DNA from: Undaria pinnatifida
Taxonomy: Eukaryota > Sar > Phaeophyceae > Laminariales > Alariaceae
Direction: 5' to 3'
Length of the DNA: 64,000 bases
Assembly: GCA_012845835.1 (NCBI GenBank)
Contig: JABAKD010000010.1
Span: 14,317,401-14,381,400, forward strand
Shown: piece after piece, positions 46,131 through 56,809 of the stretch
Layout of the letters: each line of letters starts with the position of its first letter
Numbering within the stretch: the stretch's first letter is position 1
Translations under genes and position numbers: made by a program
Notes under the pieces: generated by a model
Databases searched by the model: none
The model's input: the letters and a program-made list of their open reading frames with translations, nothing else
What the model was told of the DNA's origin: nothing

Positions 46131-46560
46131 ATGACAGCTGTGGAGGGAAATGTATCCGTTTATCAAGTGAATCCTGTAAGTCGAATAACCGGTGAGGGGA
46201 GGGCGGAGTTTTGAAGGACGTGGGGGCCTGGTTTTGATCAAAACGAGCGGGGTTGGAGGGGGTGGGAATGGGGGGGGGGGGGGGGGGACTGCGGCGGGGG
46301 GCGGACGGGCGGGAAATTTGTGCGTGGAAGCTATAAATTCTTTAAGGGGATAAATCTGACGGTTTTGGGAAAAAAAAAAAAAAAAAATGCACCAGTTTAT
46401 CGTAGGGGGGGGGGGGTTGGGGCGGGGGTGGGGCGGGTGGGGCAGCTCAATCTGTGCGTGGAAACTATACATTATTTTGAGGGGATAAATGTGACGGTTT
46501 TGGAAAGAATGCATCAGTTTATCGTGTATATCCTGGGGTAAGTCATCCAATCATTGAGTA
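46130..46560 (+). repeat. Tandem partial copies of module 1
   Basis: The block ACAGCTGTGGAGGGAAATGT through GATTTTGATCAAAA-like and G runs to GTGCGTGGAAGCTATAAA is repeated (46133-46335). A third shorter unit follows, with ATAAATCTGACGGTTTTGGG and GTGCGTGGAAACTATACA (46340-46470), then GGTTTTGGAAAGAATGCATC. Confidence 0.85.
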
Positions 46561-46654
46561 GAGAGAGGGCGGCGTGTTCGAGGGGGTGGGGGTGGGATGG
46601 GGTGGGGGATTGGGGAGGTGAGGGGTTGGGGGATGGGGGGAAGGGAAGGGCTTT

Positions 46655-46890
46655 AGGTGGCATAGATGTAGGGGTTTGTTATACGTGTGGTGCTAGGTCT
46701 AGGCGGTGGTGCGGGTGGTGGGGAAGAAGGGGGCGTTCGGGGCGGGGGGGGGGGGGGAAGCAGCGGCATGGATGGCTCTAGAAAGATAATGAGGTGATAT
46801 CCAGTGCGTGAAGTGTTTATTAATCTGGCGGATTTCGATATTAGGTGGGGTGTTTAAGCAAGGGAGAGCGAGAAGGGGGGGGGGGGGGGG
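46655..46890 (+). repeat. Module 2 (GTGGTGCTAGGTCTAGGCG), copy 1
   Basis: TAGATGTAGGGGTTTGTTAT, then CGTGTGGTGCTAGGTCTAGG, CATGGATGGCTCTAGAAAGA, GATAATGAGGTGATATCCAG, GTTTATTAATCTGGCGGATT and TTCGATATTAGGTGGGGTGT. It lies directly 3' of module 1, as at 49768 and 51108. Confidence 0.9.
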
Positions 46891-46899
46891 TGGGGGGGG

Positions 46900-48020
46900 G
46901 GTTTAGGAGGTTTAGGTCACAAATAATATTCAAATACACTCCGGCTGTGAGATCAAAGATATGTAGGGGCTTGTTATACGCGTGGTGCTAGGTCTAGGCG
47001 ATCGTGCGGGTGGTGGGATATATGTTAAACCACCTAAATAACCATTCATGATGTCGTTAGCGCGCACGCTTTCGCTTGAAAAAGACAAACATGAAGTTGG
47101 TGAGAATCGAACTCACGACACATATCACTACCCACTGTCACTTGACTCAGTAACACTCACAGCGAGTGTGGGTTTCGAATAAAAACAACCACATATTATG
47201 TTTTCCAGTTATCTTTATCACCGACTTCGTAAGAGCGATCTCCGGAGCTATCCCCTCTCCACGTACTACTACAGCTAGTAGTACTCAGGAGCACACTATT
47301 ACGGGGGACCCTAGTAAATAGGACCAACGGTTGAGACAAAAACCAATATACTCATCTATTTTTACTAACAATATTTGGTCCTATTTACTACCGTCCTCCG
47401 TAACAACAACTATCATAACCATTCATAACGTCTCCAGCGCGCACGCTCCTGAATACCAGATATGATCTGGATGAGAATCGTACTCACGACACATCCTTCG
47501 TTGGTTGTATAGCACTATACCTACTGAGCCGAAAGGAAACGACACACAGCGGTAGTAGTAGCTACGATAGGGCAGGCGCTTGGAGGCGGCCATGAAAAAA
47601 GCATCGACGGGGAGAAATTTAGATGCCAATTTGGGACTGATGCCAATTTGGAAATGTTGTCCCATATTTATTCCTCCGTATTATTATTATTATTATTATT
47701 ATTATTTATTCGTTCAAGCTCTACATATGCCAAGATCCAAGAATAGCTCGGGCGTATACCGCCCAAAAGAAAAAAAAAACCGCACTTCTCGCTTGTGTAG
47801 CTCAGCGTCTATCCGCGTTCACGTGAAGGTGCGGAACAGATACGGCAGGGCGAGGGGCGTTGGAGCCGCCCCCCGCAGACGGCGCTCGAACCAAGCTAAT
47901 TGACCGAGAATGCCAGTTCCCAGAATAGCATACTGAGGTCGAGACGAAAAAAAACTCCTGACCGAGTCCCCGAAAAAGAGAATGATTATATCTATGTTTC
48001 AGAGTTGTCCCAAGGGCTTG
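46900..48020. other. Repeat-derived stretch, no gene
   Basis: A short hybrid of module 1 and module 2 words lies at 46920-47030 (CACTCCGGCTGTGAGATCAA, GTGGTGCTAGGTCTAGGCGA). Two tRNA-like minus-strand segments are at 47090-47165 and 47455-47535. ATTATT is repeated at 47680-47708. Confidence 0.5.
47455..47540 (-). other. tRNA-like segment (SINE head or tRNA relic)
   Basis: On minus: GGCTCAGTAGGTATAGTGCT (A-box-like), then 35 bp, then GTGAGTACGATTCTCATCC (B-box-like). The acceptor stem does not close and the anticodon arm is poor, so it is not called as a functional tRNA. A second such segment (47090-47165) has GTGAGTTCGATTCTCACC. Confidence 0.35.
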
Positions 48021-48480
48021 AAGGATTTATAGTTTCCACGCACAAATTGAGCTGCCCCACCCGTCCCCCCCCCCCCTCCCTCCCCCCCTCCCCCCCCCCC
48101 CCACCCCCGCTCCCTTTTGATCAAAATCAGCCCCCCACGTCCTGAAAAATTCCGCCCTCCCCTCATCGGTTATTCGACTTACAGGATTCACTTGATAAAC
48201 TGATGCATTTCCTTCCACAGCTGTCAGATTTTGTCCCCCTCAAAAACGGGTTTTTTTATAGTTTCCGCGCACAGGCTGACTAACGTCACCCTGTTGACCC
48301 TGGTACAAGCTGCAATGTAGTTCCAAGGGGAGTCGCCAACCTATATCCTTAATGAGGACACACACCCAGTAATAAAATTCGATCGGAGTATCACACACAG
48401 CATGCAAAGCTGAGTTTCGACAAAATCTTCGATCTCACAGCTGGAGTGTATTTTTATTTTTATAATACATTTTATTATGG
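48020..48480 (-). repeat. CAGCTGTGAG family module 1, minus-strand copy
   Basis: On minus all blocks are present in order, including ATACACTCCAGCTGTGAGAT (48430-48455), GTGCGCGGAAACTATAAAAA, CTGATTTTGATCAAAAGGG and GTGCGTGGAAACTATAAATC at the end. It is the only full copy in this orientation. Confidence 0.92.
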
Positions 48481-48484
48481 AAAA

Positions 48485-48655
48485 TATTTCAAGGACGTCA
48501 GCCGTGAGTTCGACGAATTTCAGGTCAATACTCCTCTTTGCAAGCTGCATTGTTGGTACTTGTAATATACTATATGGGTGAGTTTTTATTGGGAGGGGTC
48601 CTATATTTATATATTATAAAAATTGAAAATACACTCCAGCTGTGAGATCCTATAT
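48485..48655 (+). repeat. Diverged pieces of module 1
   Basis: GTCAGCCGTGAGTTCGACGA with CTCTTTGCAAGCTGC (48496-48550), and a 5' fragment AAAATACACTCCAGCTGTGA (48624-48650). Confidence 0.6.
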
Positions 48656-48659
48656 TTAT

Positions 48660-49284
48660 ATGTATTATTATATATATAGCATCAGCGTTTGAAAACAAAT
48701 GCCCGAGGGCGTAGAAAGCAAGTAAGTGCGTGACATACATTATGTATATCACCATATATTTTCACACTTTTCCCGCTGAGTACCACTCTTTCTTCGGAAA
48801 GCAATGCACTAGCTCATGCCACACGTTTCTTCTAAGAAGAGCAGTGGGGTTTATCTACCGTATGTGATTACGCGTAACACACCACTAAAGGTGGAAACAT
48901 ATTTGTACGTGCGTTGTTACCTGTGTCTCGCTTTTCGCCTTGCGACGCCCCGGATTTCACGTTACCCGCACCATCTCCCGAAATCTCCCGAAGGGGGAAG
49001 CTTGTATCATATATTATATCATAATGATGAGTGTAGTCTATACCGCACACAGCCGTCAGGCACCGGGCGGGGTGGTATCGCTAGCTTAGCCTATTAATAG
49101 TCGTAATCTAAGTGTGACACAAGGTGCATTGGAGGATATGCAGAAACACGTGTTTTTCGGGCATAATACTCGTTCGTGGAGCTCGAGTATAATATGATCT
49201 GACCTCAATATTGGATGTTATGAAAAATTACAGCCAGCATGCATGTACGCTGTACGAGCATGCACGGCATGTGCACATGTATAT
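48660..49284. other. No gene recognised
   Basis: AT-rich. The open frame at 48816-49097 has no domain. GCATGCATGTACGCTGTACG with GAGCATGCACGGCATGTGCA (49238-49280) is palindrome-rich. Confidence 0.4.
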
Positions 49285-49720
49285 AAATATATTATAAAAA
49301 TTAAAATACACTCCAGCTGTGAGATCGAATATTTTGTCGAAACTCATCTTTGCAAGCTGTGTGTGATACTCTGATCGCGCGTATTACGAGTTGTGTGTCC
49401 TCATTAAGGATATAGGTCGGCGACTCCCCTTGCAACTACAGTGTAGCTATCAGGGTCAACAGGTAGTGATGTTAGGCAGTCTGTGCGCGGAAACTATAAA
49501 ACCCGTTTCTGAGGGGGACAAAATCTGACAGCTGTGGAAGGAAATGCATCAGTTTATCACGTGAATCCTGTAAGTCGAATATCCGGCGAGGGGAGGGCGG
49601 AGTTTTGAAGGACGTGGGGGCCTGATTTTGATCAAAAGGGGGGCGGGAGGGGGGGAGGGGAGGGGACGGGTGGGGCAGGTCAATTTGTGCGTGGAAACTA
49701 TAAATCCTTTTTGTGGAGGA
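49285..49720 (+). repeat. CAGCTGTGAG family module 1, full-length copy
   Basis: Same order of blocks as the 37276 copy and very similar to it, including the shared GGTCAACAGGTAGTGATGTT variant that is absent from the 26118 copy. These two are therefore closest relatives. Confidence 0.93.
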
Positions 49721-49767
49721 GGGGGGGGGGGGGTGGCGGGGGGGGGCCGGGGGCGGGGGGGGGAGGG

Positions 49768-49995
49768 CATTAGGTCGCATAGATGTAGGGGTTTGCTATA
49801 CGCGTGGTGCTAGGTCTAGGCGATGGTGCGGGTGGTGGGGAAGGAGGGGGCGTCGGGGGCGGGGGTGGGTGGGAATTGCAGCAGCGGCATGGACGGCTCT
49901 GAAACGATAACGAGGCGATATCCAGGGCGTGGAAGTGTTTATTACTCTGGTGGATTTCGATATTAGGTGGGGCGTTTAAGTAAGAGGAAGCGAGG
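49768..49995 (+). repeat. Module 2, copy 2
   Basis: CATAGATGTAGGGGTTTGCT, CGTGGTGCTAGGTCTAGGCG, GGACGGCTCTGAAACGATAA and TTCGATATTAGGTGGGGCGT. Directly follows module 1. Confidence 0.9.
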
Positions 49996-49999
49996 GGAA

Positions 50000-50630
50000 A
50001 AAAAAAGAAAAAAATATACATTCGTTATATAATTAGGCTTAGTGTGGGTAAGCTATTGGTTAACCTTTTGCAAGTTGTCAAACGGACTAATACCCCACTA
50101 ATATACATTAACAAATGGCGTCGTCGACAGACCATGGGTTGTTTGGCTCGTGGGTTCGAGTCCCACCGTCCACAACAATAAACTTTATCAGACTTCCCCA
50201 TGTCGAACTTGAAAAATACTCTCCCCGGTATCCCCAGGAAATGAATCCGCTTGGATATTGACAGGTCCTCCCGTATATCCGGCCGACCTGCTATCCCGCC
50301 GTTTCAGGGGGGAAGAAAGAGTGTTACAAGGCTTAGTTTGGGTAATAAGCTATGGGTTAACCTTTTGCAGGTGGACACACGGACTAATATACCTCACCAA
50401 TACTTTTAACAATATTATATGTTGATTATATGTGCAAGATGATACTCTCCTTCGGGATGCGGTTGACTTTGAGAGTCTTGACATCCTGGTCCAGTGGAGG
50501 CGTCGCAAGTTGAAAAGGGGAGAGCAAAATCTAGATTATGGGGAAACTAAAAGAAAAACAATGAGTCACCTCGCAAGAAACACGGAGACCAACCCAGCAG
50601 ACGATTTTATAGTCAGCTCTAGACTACGCA
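50000..50630. other. No gene; small duplication and tRNA-like 3' half
   Basis: TAGTGTGGGTAAGCTATTGG with GTTAACCTTTTGCAAG (50040) is repeated as TAGTTTGGGTAATAAGCTAT with GTTAACCTTTTGCAGG (50333). At 50145-50172 GTGGGTTCGAGTCCCACCGT resembles a T arm plus acceptor, without a matching 5' half. Confidence 0.45.
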
Positions 50631-50633
50631 TAT

Positions 50634-51055
50634 TTTAAAAATTAGAATACACTCCACAGCTGTGAGATCGAATATTTTGTCGAAACTCGTCTTTGCAAGC
50701 TGTGTGTGATACTCCGATCGCGCGCATTACGGGTTGTGTGTCCTCATTAAGGATATAGGTCGGCGACTCCCCTTGCAACTACAATGTAGCTATCAGGGTC
50801 AACAGGATGATGTTAGTCAGTCTGTGCGCGGAAACTATAAAACCTGTTTCTGAGGGGGACAAGATCCGACAGCTGTGGAAGGAAATGCATCAATTTATCA
50901 AGTGAATCCTGTAAGTCGAATAACCGGTGAGGGGAGGGCGGAGTTTTTAAGGACGTGGGGGCCTGATTCTGATCAAAAGGGGGGGGGGAAGGGGGGTGAG
51001 GGAACGGGTGGGGCAGCTCAATTTGTGCGTGGAAACTATAAATCCTTTTTGTGGG
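50634..51055 (+). repeat. CAGCTGTGAG family module 1, full-length copy
   Basis: All blocks in order, with CCGACAGCTGTGGAAGGAAA and GATTCTGATCAAAA variants. Confidence 0.93.
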
Positions 51056-51107
51056 GGAGGGGGGGGGGTGTGTGGCGGGGGGGGCGGGGGGCGGGGGGGG
51101 GGGGGCT

Positions 51108-51335
51108 TTAGGTTGCATAGATGGAGGGGTTTGCTATACGCGTGGTGCTAGGTCTAGGCGATGGTGCGGGTGGTGGGAAAGGAGGGGGCGTTGGGGGCGG
51201 GGGGGGAGTGGGAATTGCAGCAGCAGCATGGACGGCTCTAAAACGATAATGAGGTGATATCCAGGGCGTGGAAGTGTTTATTACTCTGGCGGATTTCGAT
51301 ATTAGGTGGGGCGTTTAAGCAAGAAAGAGCGAGGA
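51108..51335 (+). repeat. Module 2, copy 3
   Basis: CATAGATGGAGGGGTTTGCT, CGTGGTGCTAGGTCTAGGCG, GGACGGCTCTAAAACGATAA and TTCGATATTAGGTGGGGCGT. Confidence 0.9.
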
Positions 51336-51389
51336 AGAAAAAAAAAAAAAAAGGGGGGGGGGGGGGAAGTGTTTCCAAGAGGTTTAGGT

Positions 51390-51860
51390 CAATATAGTAT
51401 TAAAATACACTCCAGCTATGAGATCAAGGATTTGGTCGACACTGATCTTCGCAACATTGTGCGTGATCCTACGATCGCGCGTATGAATCATATATGTAGG
51501 GGCTTGCTATACGCGCGGCGCTGGGTTTAGGCGATCGTGCGGGGTGTGGGGAAGGAGGGGGCGCTGGAGGGGGGGAGGGGGGATGAATGAAAGCTACATC
51601 ATGGATGGCTAGAAAGATAATGACGTGATATCAATTGCTTAGAAGTGTTTATTACTCTGGCCGATTTCGATTGTAAGTGGGGCGTTTGAACGAACTGGGC
51701 GGGGAACAAAAGGGGGGGGGGGAGGGCGGAGATGAGTTGGAGCTGCGGCATGGACGGCTAGATGGATAACTAGATGATATCAGCTGGCTGGTAGTGTGTA
51801 CTAATCTGGTAGATTTTGATATCAGGTGGGGCGTTTGAACAAGAGGGGTCGGGGGGGAGG
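51390..51860 (+). repeat. Further diverged module 1/module 2 units
   Basis: ACTCCAGCTATGAGATCAAG (51410), GTAGGGGCTTGCTATACGCG (51497), CATGGATGGCTAGAAAGATA (51600), CGATTTCGATTGTAAGTGGG (51660), CATGGACGGCTAGATGGATA (51748) and TGATATCAGGTGGGGCGTTT (51817): two successive and progressively shorter units. Confidence 0.75.
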
Positions 51861-52555
51861 GGGGGGGGGCATTTCAATATGTGCGCGGATACTATAAACC
51901 CTTAAAGGGGACAAATCTGATGGTTGGAGCAAGAAGATACCCCTTTAAATCACCCGCCTGGTAATGTTTATCATTCTAGAAGGTTTGATGTTACATCATG
52001 TAGTATACAACCCACTTCTTTTGGGTGTAGTAAACAACGTGCTAAAAGCTTCATATTTTGTTATTGTGTGTACATGGATCGAAAGATAGAAAATTGTAGA
52101 TACCATTATTTTCTGACATCGCTGATTATTAAGAAAGAGATACACATTCATTGCCAAATACGACAGGCCAGGTGATGTGGTCATGCATATGTCACCGCCA
52201 TTGAGACTATGTATATGTATGTGTGTTGTGTATTATATGTAGCTTTGACCGTTGGAATTACCGGTATATGCGCTGGCGATGGGTTCAAGTACAAATTTAA
52301 TGTGGAGAGCACACATACAACGTAGTCGAACAAAAACTGTTACAACAAGAACAACATTCATGTTACAACAACAATATTTGACAACGGAAAGTCTTAGAAA
52401 GAGTGGGTGTGGTATATTCGGTTTCATAAATTGTACCACCTGGGTTTGGTTTAGTCTGATTTCTTCGCGTTACGTTTACCGCCGAAATGGGACACGACGA
52501 GTAATTGTTCTAGGATTGGCAAAAGAATTATGCACAGCCCATTTTCGGAAGACAA
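51860..52555. other. No gene recognised
   Basis: Begins with a last GTGCGCGGATACTATAAACC block of the repeat family (51881), followed by AT-rich sequence. GTTACAACAAGAACAACATT near 52340 is low-complexity. Confidence 0.4.
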
Positions 52556-52559
52556 CATA

Positions 52560-52775
52560 ATACATACATACATACATACATTCATACATACATACATACA
52601 TACATAATACATACATACATACATACATACATACATACATACATACGTACGTACATACGTACATACATACATACATACATACATACATACATACATACAT
52701 ACATACATACATACATACATACATACATACATACATACATACATACATACATACATACATACATACATGCATGCA
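52560..52775 (+). repeat. CATA tetranucleotide array
   Basis: About 50 ACAT units with a few ACGT and TTCAT variants, ending in CATGCATGCATGC. Confidence 0.97.
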
Positions 52776-52879
52776 TGCCGCACATGATATCCCCTCCGGC
52801 ACAATGTATTGCTCATCGAACGCAATTCGTTTCTTTTCTTTTTATTTGCCCAGATCCCACTTACTATCTTTGTTTTCAC

Positions 52880-53229
52880 ACTTTTTTTTTTGTCTTTATA
52901 TTCCCTCCCTAAAGAAAGGTAACTCAGATCCAGGGCCATGAAGCAAGCCCTTCCCCCTCGTCCCCAACACGGTACGACGTACCTTCAGTTCTATCGCGAG
53001 GAGACTTCATTCGGCTCAGCTCGCTCTCTTCCCTCATCGTCTCACATCGAATTGCGCGTATACCCGCGATGCGAGGCGCTCTATCAGCTGTTGAATCATG
53101 ATCCTTCTTTTATTTTTTTATTTTTGCAAAAAATAGCCTCAAAAGTCCGACCCACGTGGGATTGAAACTCCAGAACACCAACTCTAATAATAGAACCATT
53201 CGAGGGTAACCACTACACCACTAAGTGAC
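52880..53229 (-). mobile_element. tRNA-derived SINE with preserved head, minus strand
   Basis: On minus the head is TCACTTAGTGGTGTAGTGGT (A box) followed at tRNA spacing by GGAGTTTCAATCCCACG (B box, 53148-53166). The body has GATGAGGGAAGAGAGCGAGC and CTCGCGATAGAACTGAAGG, and the tail has GGCCCTGGATCTGAGTTACC. A different head from the 18200 family but a related body, so a second SINE family. Confidence 0.65.
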
Positions 53230-53307
53230 TACATGCAGTAGGTCGCCGGGGCATGACCGGTTACTTAGTGATCAATACAGATCCACTAACGGTGTGTTTC
53301 GCGCGAA

Positions 53308-53360
53308 CTGGTGGGTGGGTGGGTGGGTGGGTGGGTGGGTGGGTCGGGTGGGTGGGTGGG
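53308..53360 (+). repeat. GGGT array
   Basis: About eleven GGGT units with one CGGGT interruption. Confidence 0.95.
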
Positions 53361-53364
53361 GAAA

Positions 53365-53785
53365 AGAGGACGCATTCAACGATAATACGACGCTCCTCGC
53401 CATGAACACGGTTCTCTCCTGCTCGTGCTCGCGCTTGTGGGTTTCCCGGCGAACGTCAACTTCCTGTGATGTTCTTGTCACCTGGCTTTCTTGGCGGTTG
53501 ACGCCGATCGACGGTCACTTTCGCTTGTGCACGTGTGCCTGTTTGCTCTGTTTCTCATTCCACCCTGAAATATGTTCCTCTCTCTCTCACAGCAGTATCT
53601 CGCATCTTGATTGAGCATTCCGTTCGTCGATCTAGTCCACCCACCAACCACCACTTCGACACTGATTGTTCAATCTTAGTTTCGTTACCCCCCAAACATA
53701 AATGATTTTGTCACTATAATAAGATAGCCTTTTTTTTGTGACTGGCACTTAGTTCCTCCGCGAAAAACGCTTGAATGTGTTGGAA
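53365..53785. other. No gene recognised
   Basis: Ordinary mixed-composition sequence; the 129-codon frame crossing it from 53225 begins in the SINE and GGGT array and has no domain. Confidence 0.4.
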
Positions 53786-53787
53786 TG

Positions 53788-53965
53788 CGGTGGGGGATCC
53801 CCAACAGTGCCGGTTGAATAGTGCCACTGCTCTATATACTGCCGGTGAAATCGCTTGGCGCGACTTGAACTCTCTATGGCAGCTCTCTATATGGTTGAAC
53901 CCTGTTCCGAAATAGTGCCGGTGTCCTGAATAGTGCCGACCAATGGTACGGTAGGGGGGGTCCTT
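53788..53965. mobile_element. MITE of the GTGCCGGT type
   Basis: Left end GGTGGGGGATCCCCAACAGT with GCCGGTTGAATAGTGCC, right end CCTGAATAGTGCCGACCAAT with GTACGGTAGGGGGGGTCC. The internal GAAATCGCTTGGCGCGACTT is shared with the MITE at 10010 and, reversed, with the transposon at 17598. Confidence 0.55.
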
Positions 53966-53969
53966 TTCG

Positions 53970-54355
53970 GGCACTTTCTTTTCAGTGGCTCGGTATCACT
54001 CGCGCGAGCGAGTGACCCCCCCTGTTCCTTGCGGTCACTGGCTTTCTTTCGTGCGCTGTTTAACCCCTTTAGAGCCCCCGAACCCCTCCCCATACTAAAT
54101 CCAAGTAATTTTGTCCCCAAAAACGGGTTTCCAGTTGTAAAGGGGTTAACCTAATTCTCGATGCTAATACGAAAAGGGATGCATTGTTAGCTACCACGCT
54201 CTCTGCAACCAAAAAAATCGCCGAACGTGTTTTTTGTCAGCGAGGGCACAGAGTCACAGGTGGTTAAGCTACCCACGCTGCACCGAAAAAAACGCCGAGA
54301 ACGTGTTTTTGTCCAAGTGCGAGGTACAGAGTCACTCGCGCTCGCGAGTGCCTCA
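53970..54355. repeat. Repeat block with CACTCG...CGAGTG palindromes
   Basis: CAGTGGCTCGGTATCACTCG ... CGAGTGACCCCC with CTGTTCCTTGCGG (53983-54040), TTAACCCCTTTAGAGCCCCC (54058) and CACTCGCGCTCGCGAGTG (54333-54350). Parts recur at 29775, 32861 and 38943. Confidence 0.55.
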
Positions 54356-54499
54356 AATCAGGTAGTGCAAAACGGGGGGTACCGCTCACCACCGTGGCCT
54401 TGATCTGGCCGGGGTATGGGGCTGGCGCATACCGGTCCTATTGGTAGCCCCCCACCAAGGCTACGACATTAGAGTGTTATATCTCTTACTTCTTAGTTT

Positions 54500-54720
54500 T
54501 TGCTCATCCTCCCGCATCTATTGTCTTCGCATTTTTTCTCTCTTTTTTCTCCCAGGAGCCTTGGGCATAACTCAGATACAGGGTCACTAAGCCGGCTCTT
54601 CTCCCCCTTCCCCACCATGGCACGAGCCTTCATTTTTATCGCGAGAATACGTCAGACCCACCTTGTTTCGTTGGTTCGCATCTAATTGCGTAGTGTTATA
54701 TATTAATAGTGTTGAATCAT
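54500..54720 (-). mobile_element. SINE-core fragment
   Basis: ATAACTCAGATACAGGGTCA, CTTCTCCCCCTTCCCCACCA and TTTTTATCGCGAGAATACG match the body of the element at 52880 in the same order. Confidence 0.55.
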
Positions 54721-54724
54721 ATAC

Positions 54725-55340
54725 CAGGAACAGCACTATACCCCCACCTTCATGCTGAGCAGCGTAACGAACAGTTTCAACGTTGTGAGGCGTGTTTCGC
54801 GGACCCATGAATGGCAGCACGTTAGGTTCCGTCTTTGAACTGTCTTTGGAGTACCTGTCAAGATTTTGAAGTATCTTTTGAAGCGTTTTTGATTAATCCA
54901 TTTGAGCTATCTTCTTTAACCATCTTTAAACCGCCCTTGAAATATCTTTGAAGTACTCTTGGCACAGAGTTGAAGCATGTCTGACGACTTGCAAAAAATA
55001 GGGTAGCCACTCGCTCGATATGACAGCACAATAGCTTAAGCCCTGCAAGGAAAAAGGATACACGTTCACGCGAATGGCCCGAAGCCACCGAAGCAATTTT
55101 TTTCTCTAAAAGTTAACTTCCAAAACCGAAGCCATTGGTTTAAGGGGGGGAGGGGGAGGGGGCGTCTGCTGACCCTAACCCCACGTGCTGATAAACGCCT
55201 CGGTTACACACACACAACGAGCGAAAACGTAACGGAACCGACTTGCCTATCGGTCGCGCCACGCAAGTGGATCAGGTTGGTTCTCGTAGCCCTTTCCTTC
55301 GTCACCAGAAATACTTCCGAAACAAGCATATAATAGGATC
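54725..55340. other. No gene recognised
   Basis: A diverged tandem of TCTTTGAAG/TCTTTTGAAG words occurs at 54850-54975 (TGTCTTTGGAGTACC, ATCTTTTGAAGCG, ATCTTTAAACCGCC, ATCTTTGAAGTACTC). Confidence 0.4.
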
Positions 55341-55342
55341 AC

Positions 55343-56045
55343 CTAAACCTTTTCAGAACTGTACCCACGGTATAACGGCAAACCTACTTGGATATAGTGC
55401 GGAATCATTTGTGCCTCGTTGAAAGGGGTTACGCAAATCATGAATGGACGCGTCGTCGGATGACCGACTTCTTTATGCACTTCCTTCTCAATCGCTGCTT
55501 TGTGTGCTGCTCGAGTGTTCGCTGCCCGCCATTGCCGTCCGCCCCCGTTCACCCCGAGTGCAACGCGACATTTTTCGGGGCCAGCCTCGCGCCTACTCTG
55601 CTCCCCCCCATCCCTTTGCCTTTGCATTGTTCGTTGGTGTCTGCAATGGCACTCCTGAAGCACGGGATTGCCTGTGCCTTAGACCATACCCGCCGACTCT
55701 TCACCCTCCAGAACATCTTCAGGAGGCTCTGCTCGTTAGTGCCCCTCCTACGTGCTAAAAAACCTCCACCGCTGAAGCTGCCTACGCCCTTCCCCCAACC
55801 TCCGTCGTCTCTCACTCCTAACCCTGCCGTCGGTCCCCGTATCACGAGCTTCTCCTCGAGACACCGCTTCCCTCCCTTTTTCTCGCAACGCCCGCCCCCA
55901 ACCCGCATCATCACCAACGCCGAGAGGCCTTGGCTCCCTGATTCCCCAGCGGGGCATTTCCTTATCGAGGGTGCGATTGATTCACCGTCTGATCTCAACA
56001 GAACTGCCCCCCCACCCACCCCACCCCACCCCGCCTGCATCCATA
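55343..56045. other. GC-rich segment with long overlapping open frames, status unknown
   Basis: A 221-codon plus frame (55388-56053) and a 163-codon minus frame (55549-56040) overlap. A minus frame ending at 55343 reads RPFMICVTPFNEAQMIPHYI, then GLPLYRGYSS, and is the most protein-like part. Upstream in the same minus frame are 210 bp of Arg/Gly-rich sequence separated by stops. It may be a decayed coding region of unknown family. No domain was recognised, so no gene is called. Confidence 0.25.
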
Positions 56046-56214
56046 TTAGGTAGACCTCCTCTATCGTCTATGCCACCACGAACGGGCACAGTTGTAGCCG
56101 CTACCCTAACTGCAGGTACACCGGCTGATAAAAACTAAGTCGTCTGCTCTCTAATTTTTGTCCTGCTCGGCAGTGGCTTAACGAATAAGCACGGCGGCGC
56201 TGCTGTGATCCCTC

Positions 56215-56245
56215 CTTCCCCCCCCCCCCCCCCCCCCCCCCCATC
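56215..56245 (+). repeat. C homopolymer run
   Basis: A run of about 24 C at 56219-56242, one of many poly-C/poly-G runs in the window. Confidence 0.9.
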
Positions 56246-56304
56246 CACGCCCCTTCCTTCATTAACCCCAAAGGACAATCGTCAGATACCACCTCCCCTC
56301 CCCC

Positions 56305-56735
56305 CCCAAGTTGGGAGGAGGAGGACGTGGCCACACATAGGTGCCCGTGTGGCACAACAATCGAGGCTAGGACTCACATAGTAGGAGAATGTGAAATATA
56401 CAAGGAGGAACGGGATGCGCTAGAGGAGGAGATGGAGAAACTAGACGTGTGTGACATGGAAGAGTTTGATTGGCTAGAGAGTTGCGAGAAAACGATCGCT
56501 ATCCTAGGAGATAGATGGTGGCCGCGGACGGCGAAACAGGACGGGGATAGGATAAGCAAACGATAGGATAATCAAACAGTTTCTATGTAATATATGGGAG
56601 AAGCGCAATGAGCGCCCAAATGTTGGAGGTGTCTCTATTAGGAGTAGGAACGGTGCTTCGTCTCGAAAGGGACGCGTGGTCAATGGTCAAATGACAAACG
56701 CAAGCAACAAAATGAGCCCCCCCCCTCCCCCGCCT
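56305..56735 (+). mobile_element. Non-LTR retrotransposon 3' fragment, copy 2
   Basis: Reads EEEDVATHRCPCGTTIEART, then HIVGECEIYKEERDALEEEM, DVCDMEEFDWLESCEKTIAI and LGDRWWPRTAKQDGDRISK before a TAG at about 56564. A second phase continues with FLCNIWEKRNERPNVGGVSI and ends in poly-C-rich sequence. It is the inverted relative of 8160-8785 and retains the CPCG...RTHI...GEC zinc-knuckle-like motif, but is 5'-truncated with a frameshift. Confidence 0.75.
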
Positions 56736-56809
56736 CCGTATTCTAAACCCCAAATGACAATCGACAGATGCCGTCTCCCTCGCATGCAGAACAAACACAT
56801 TTCCTTGAA

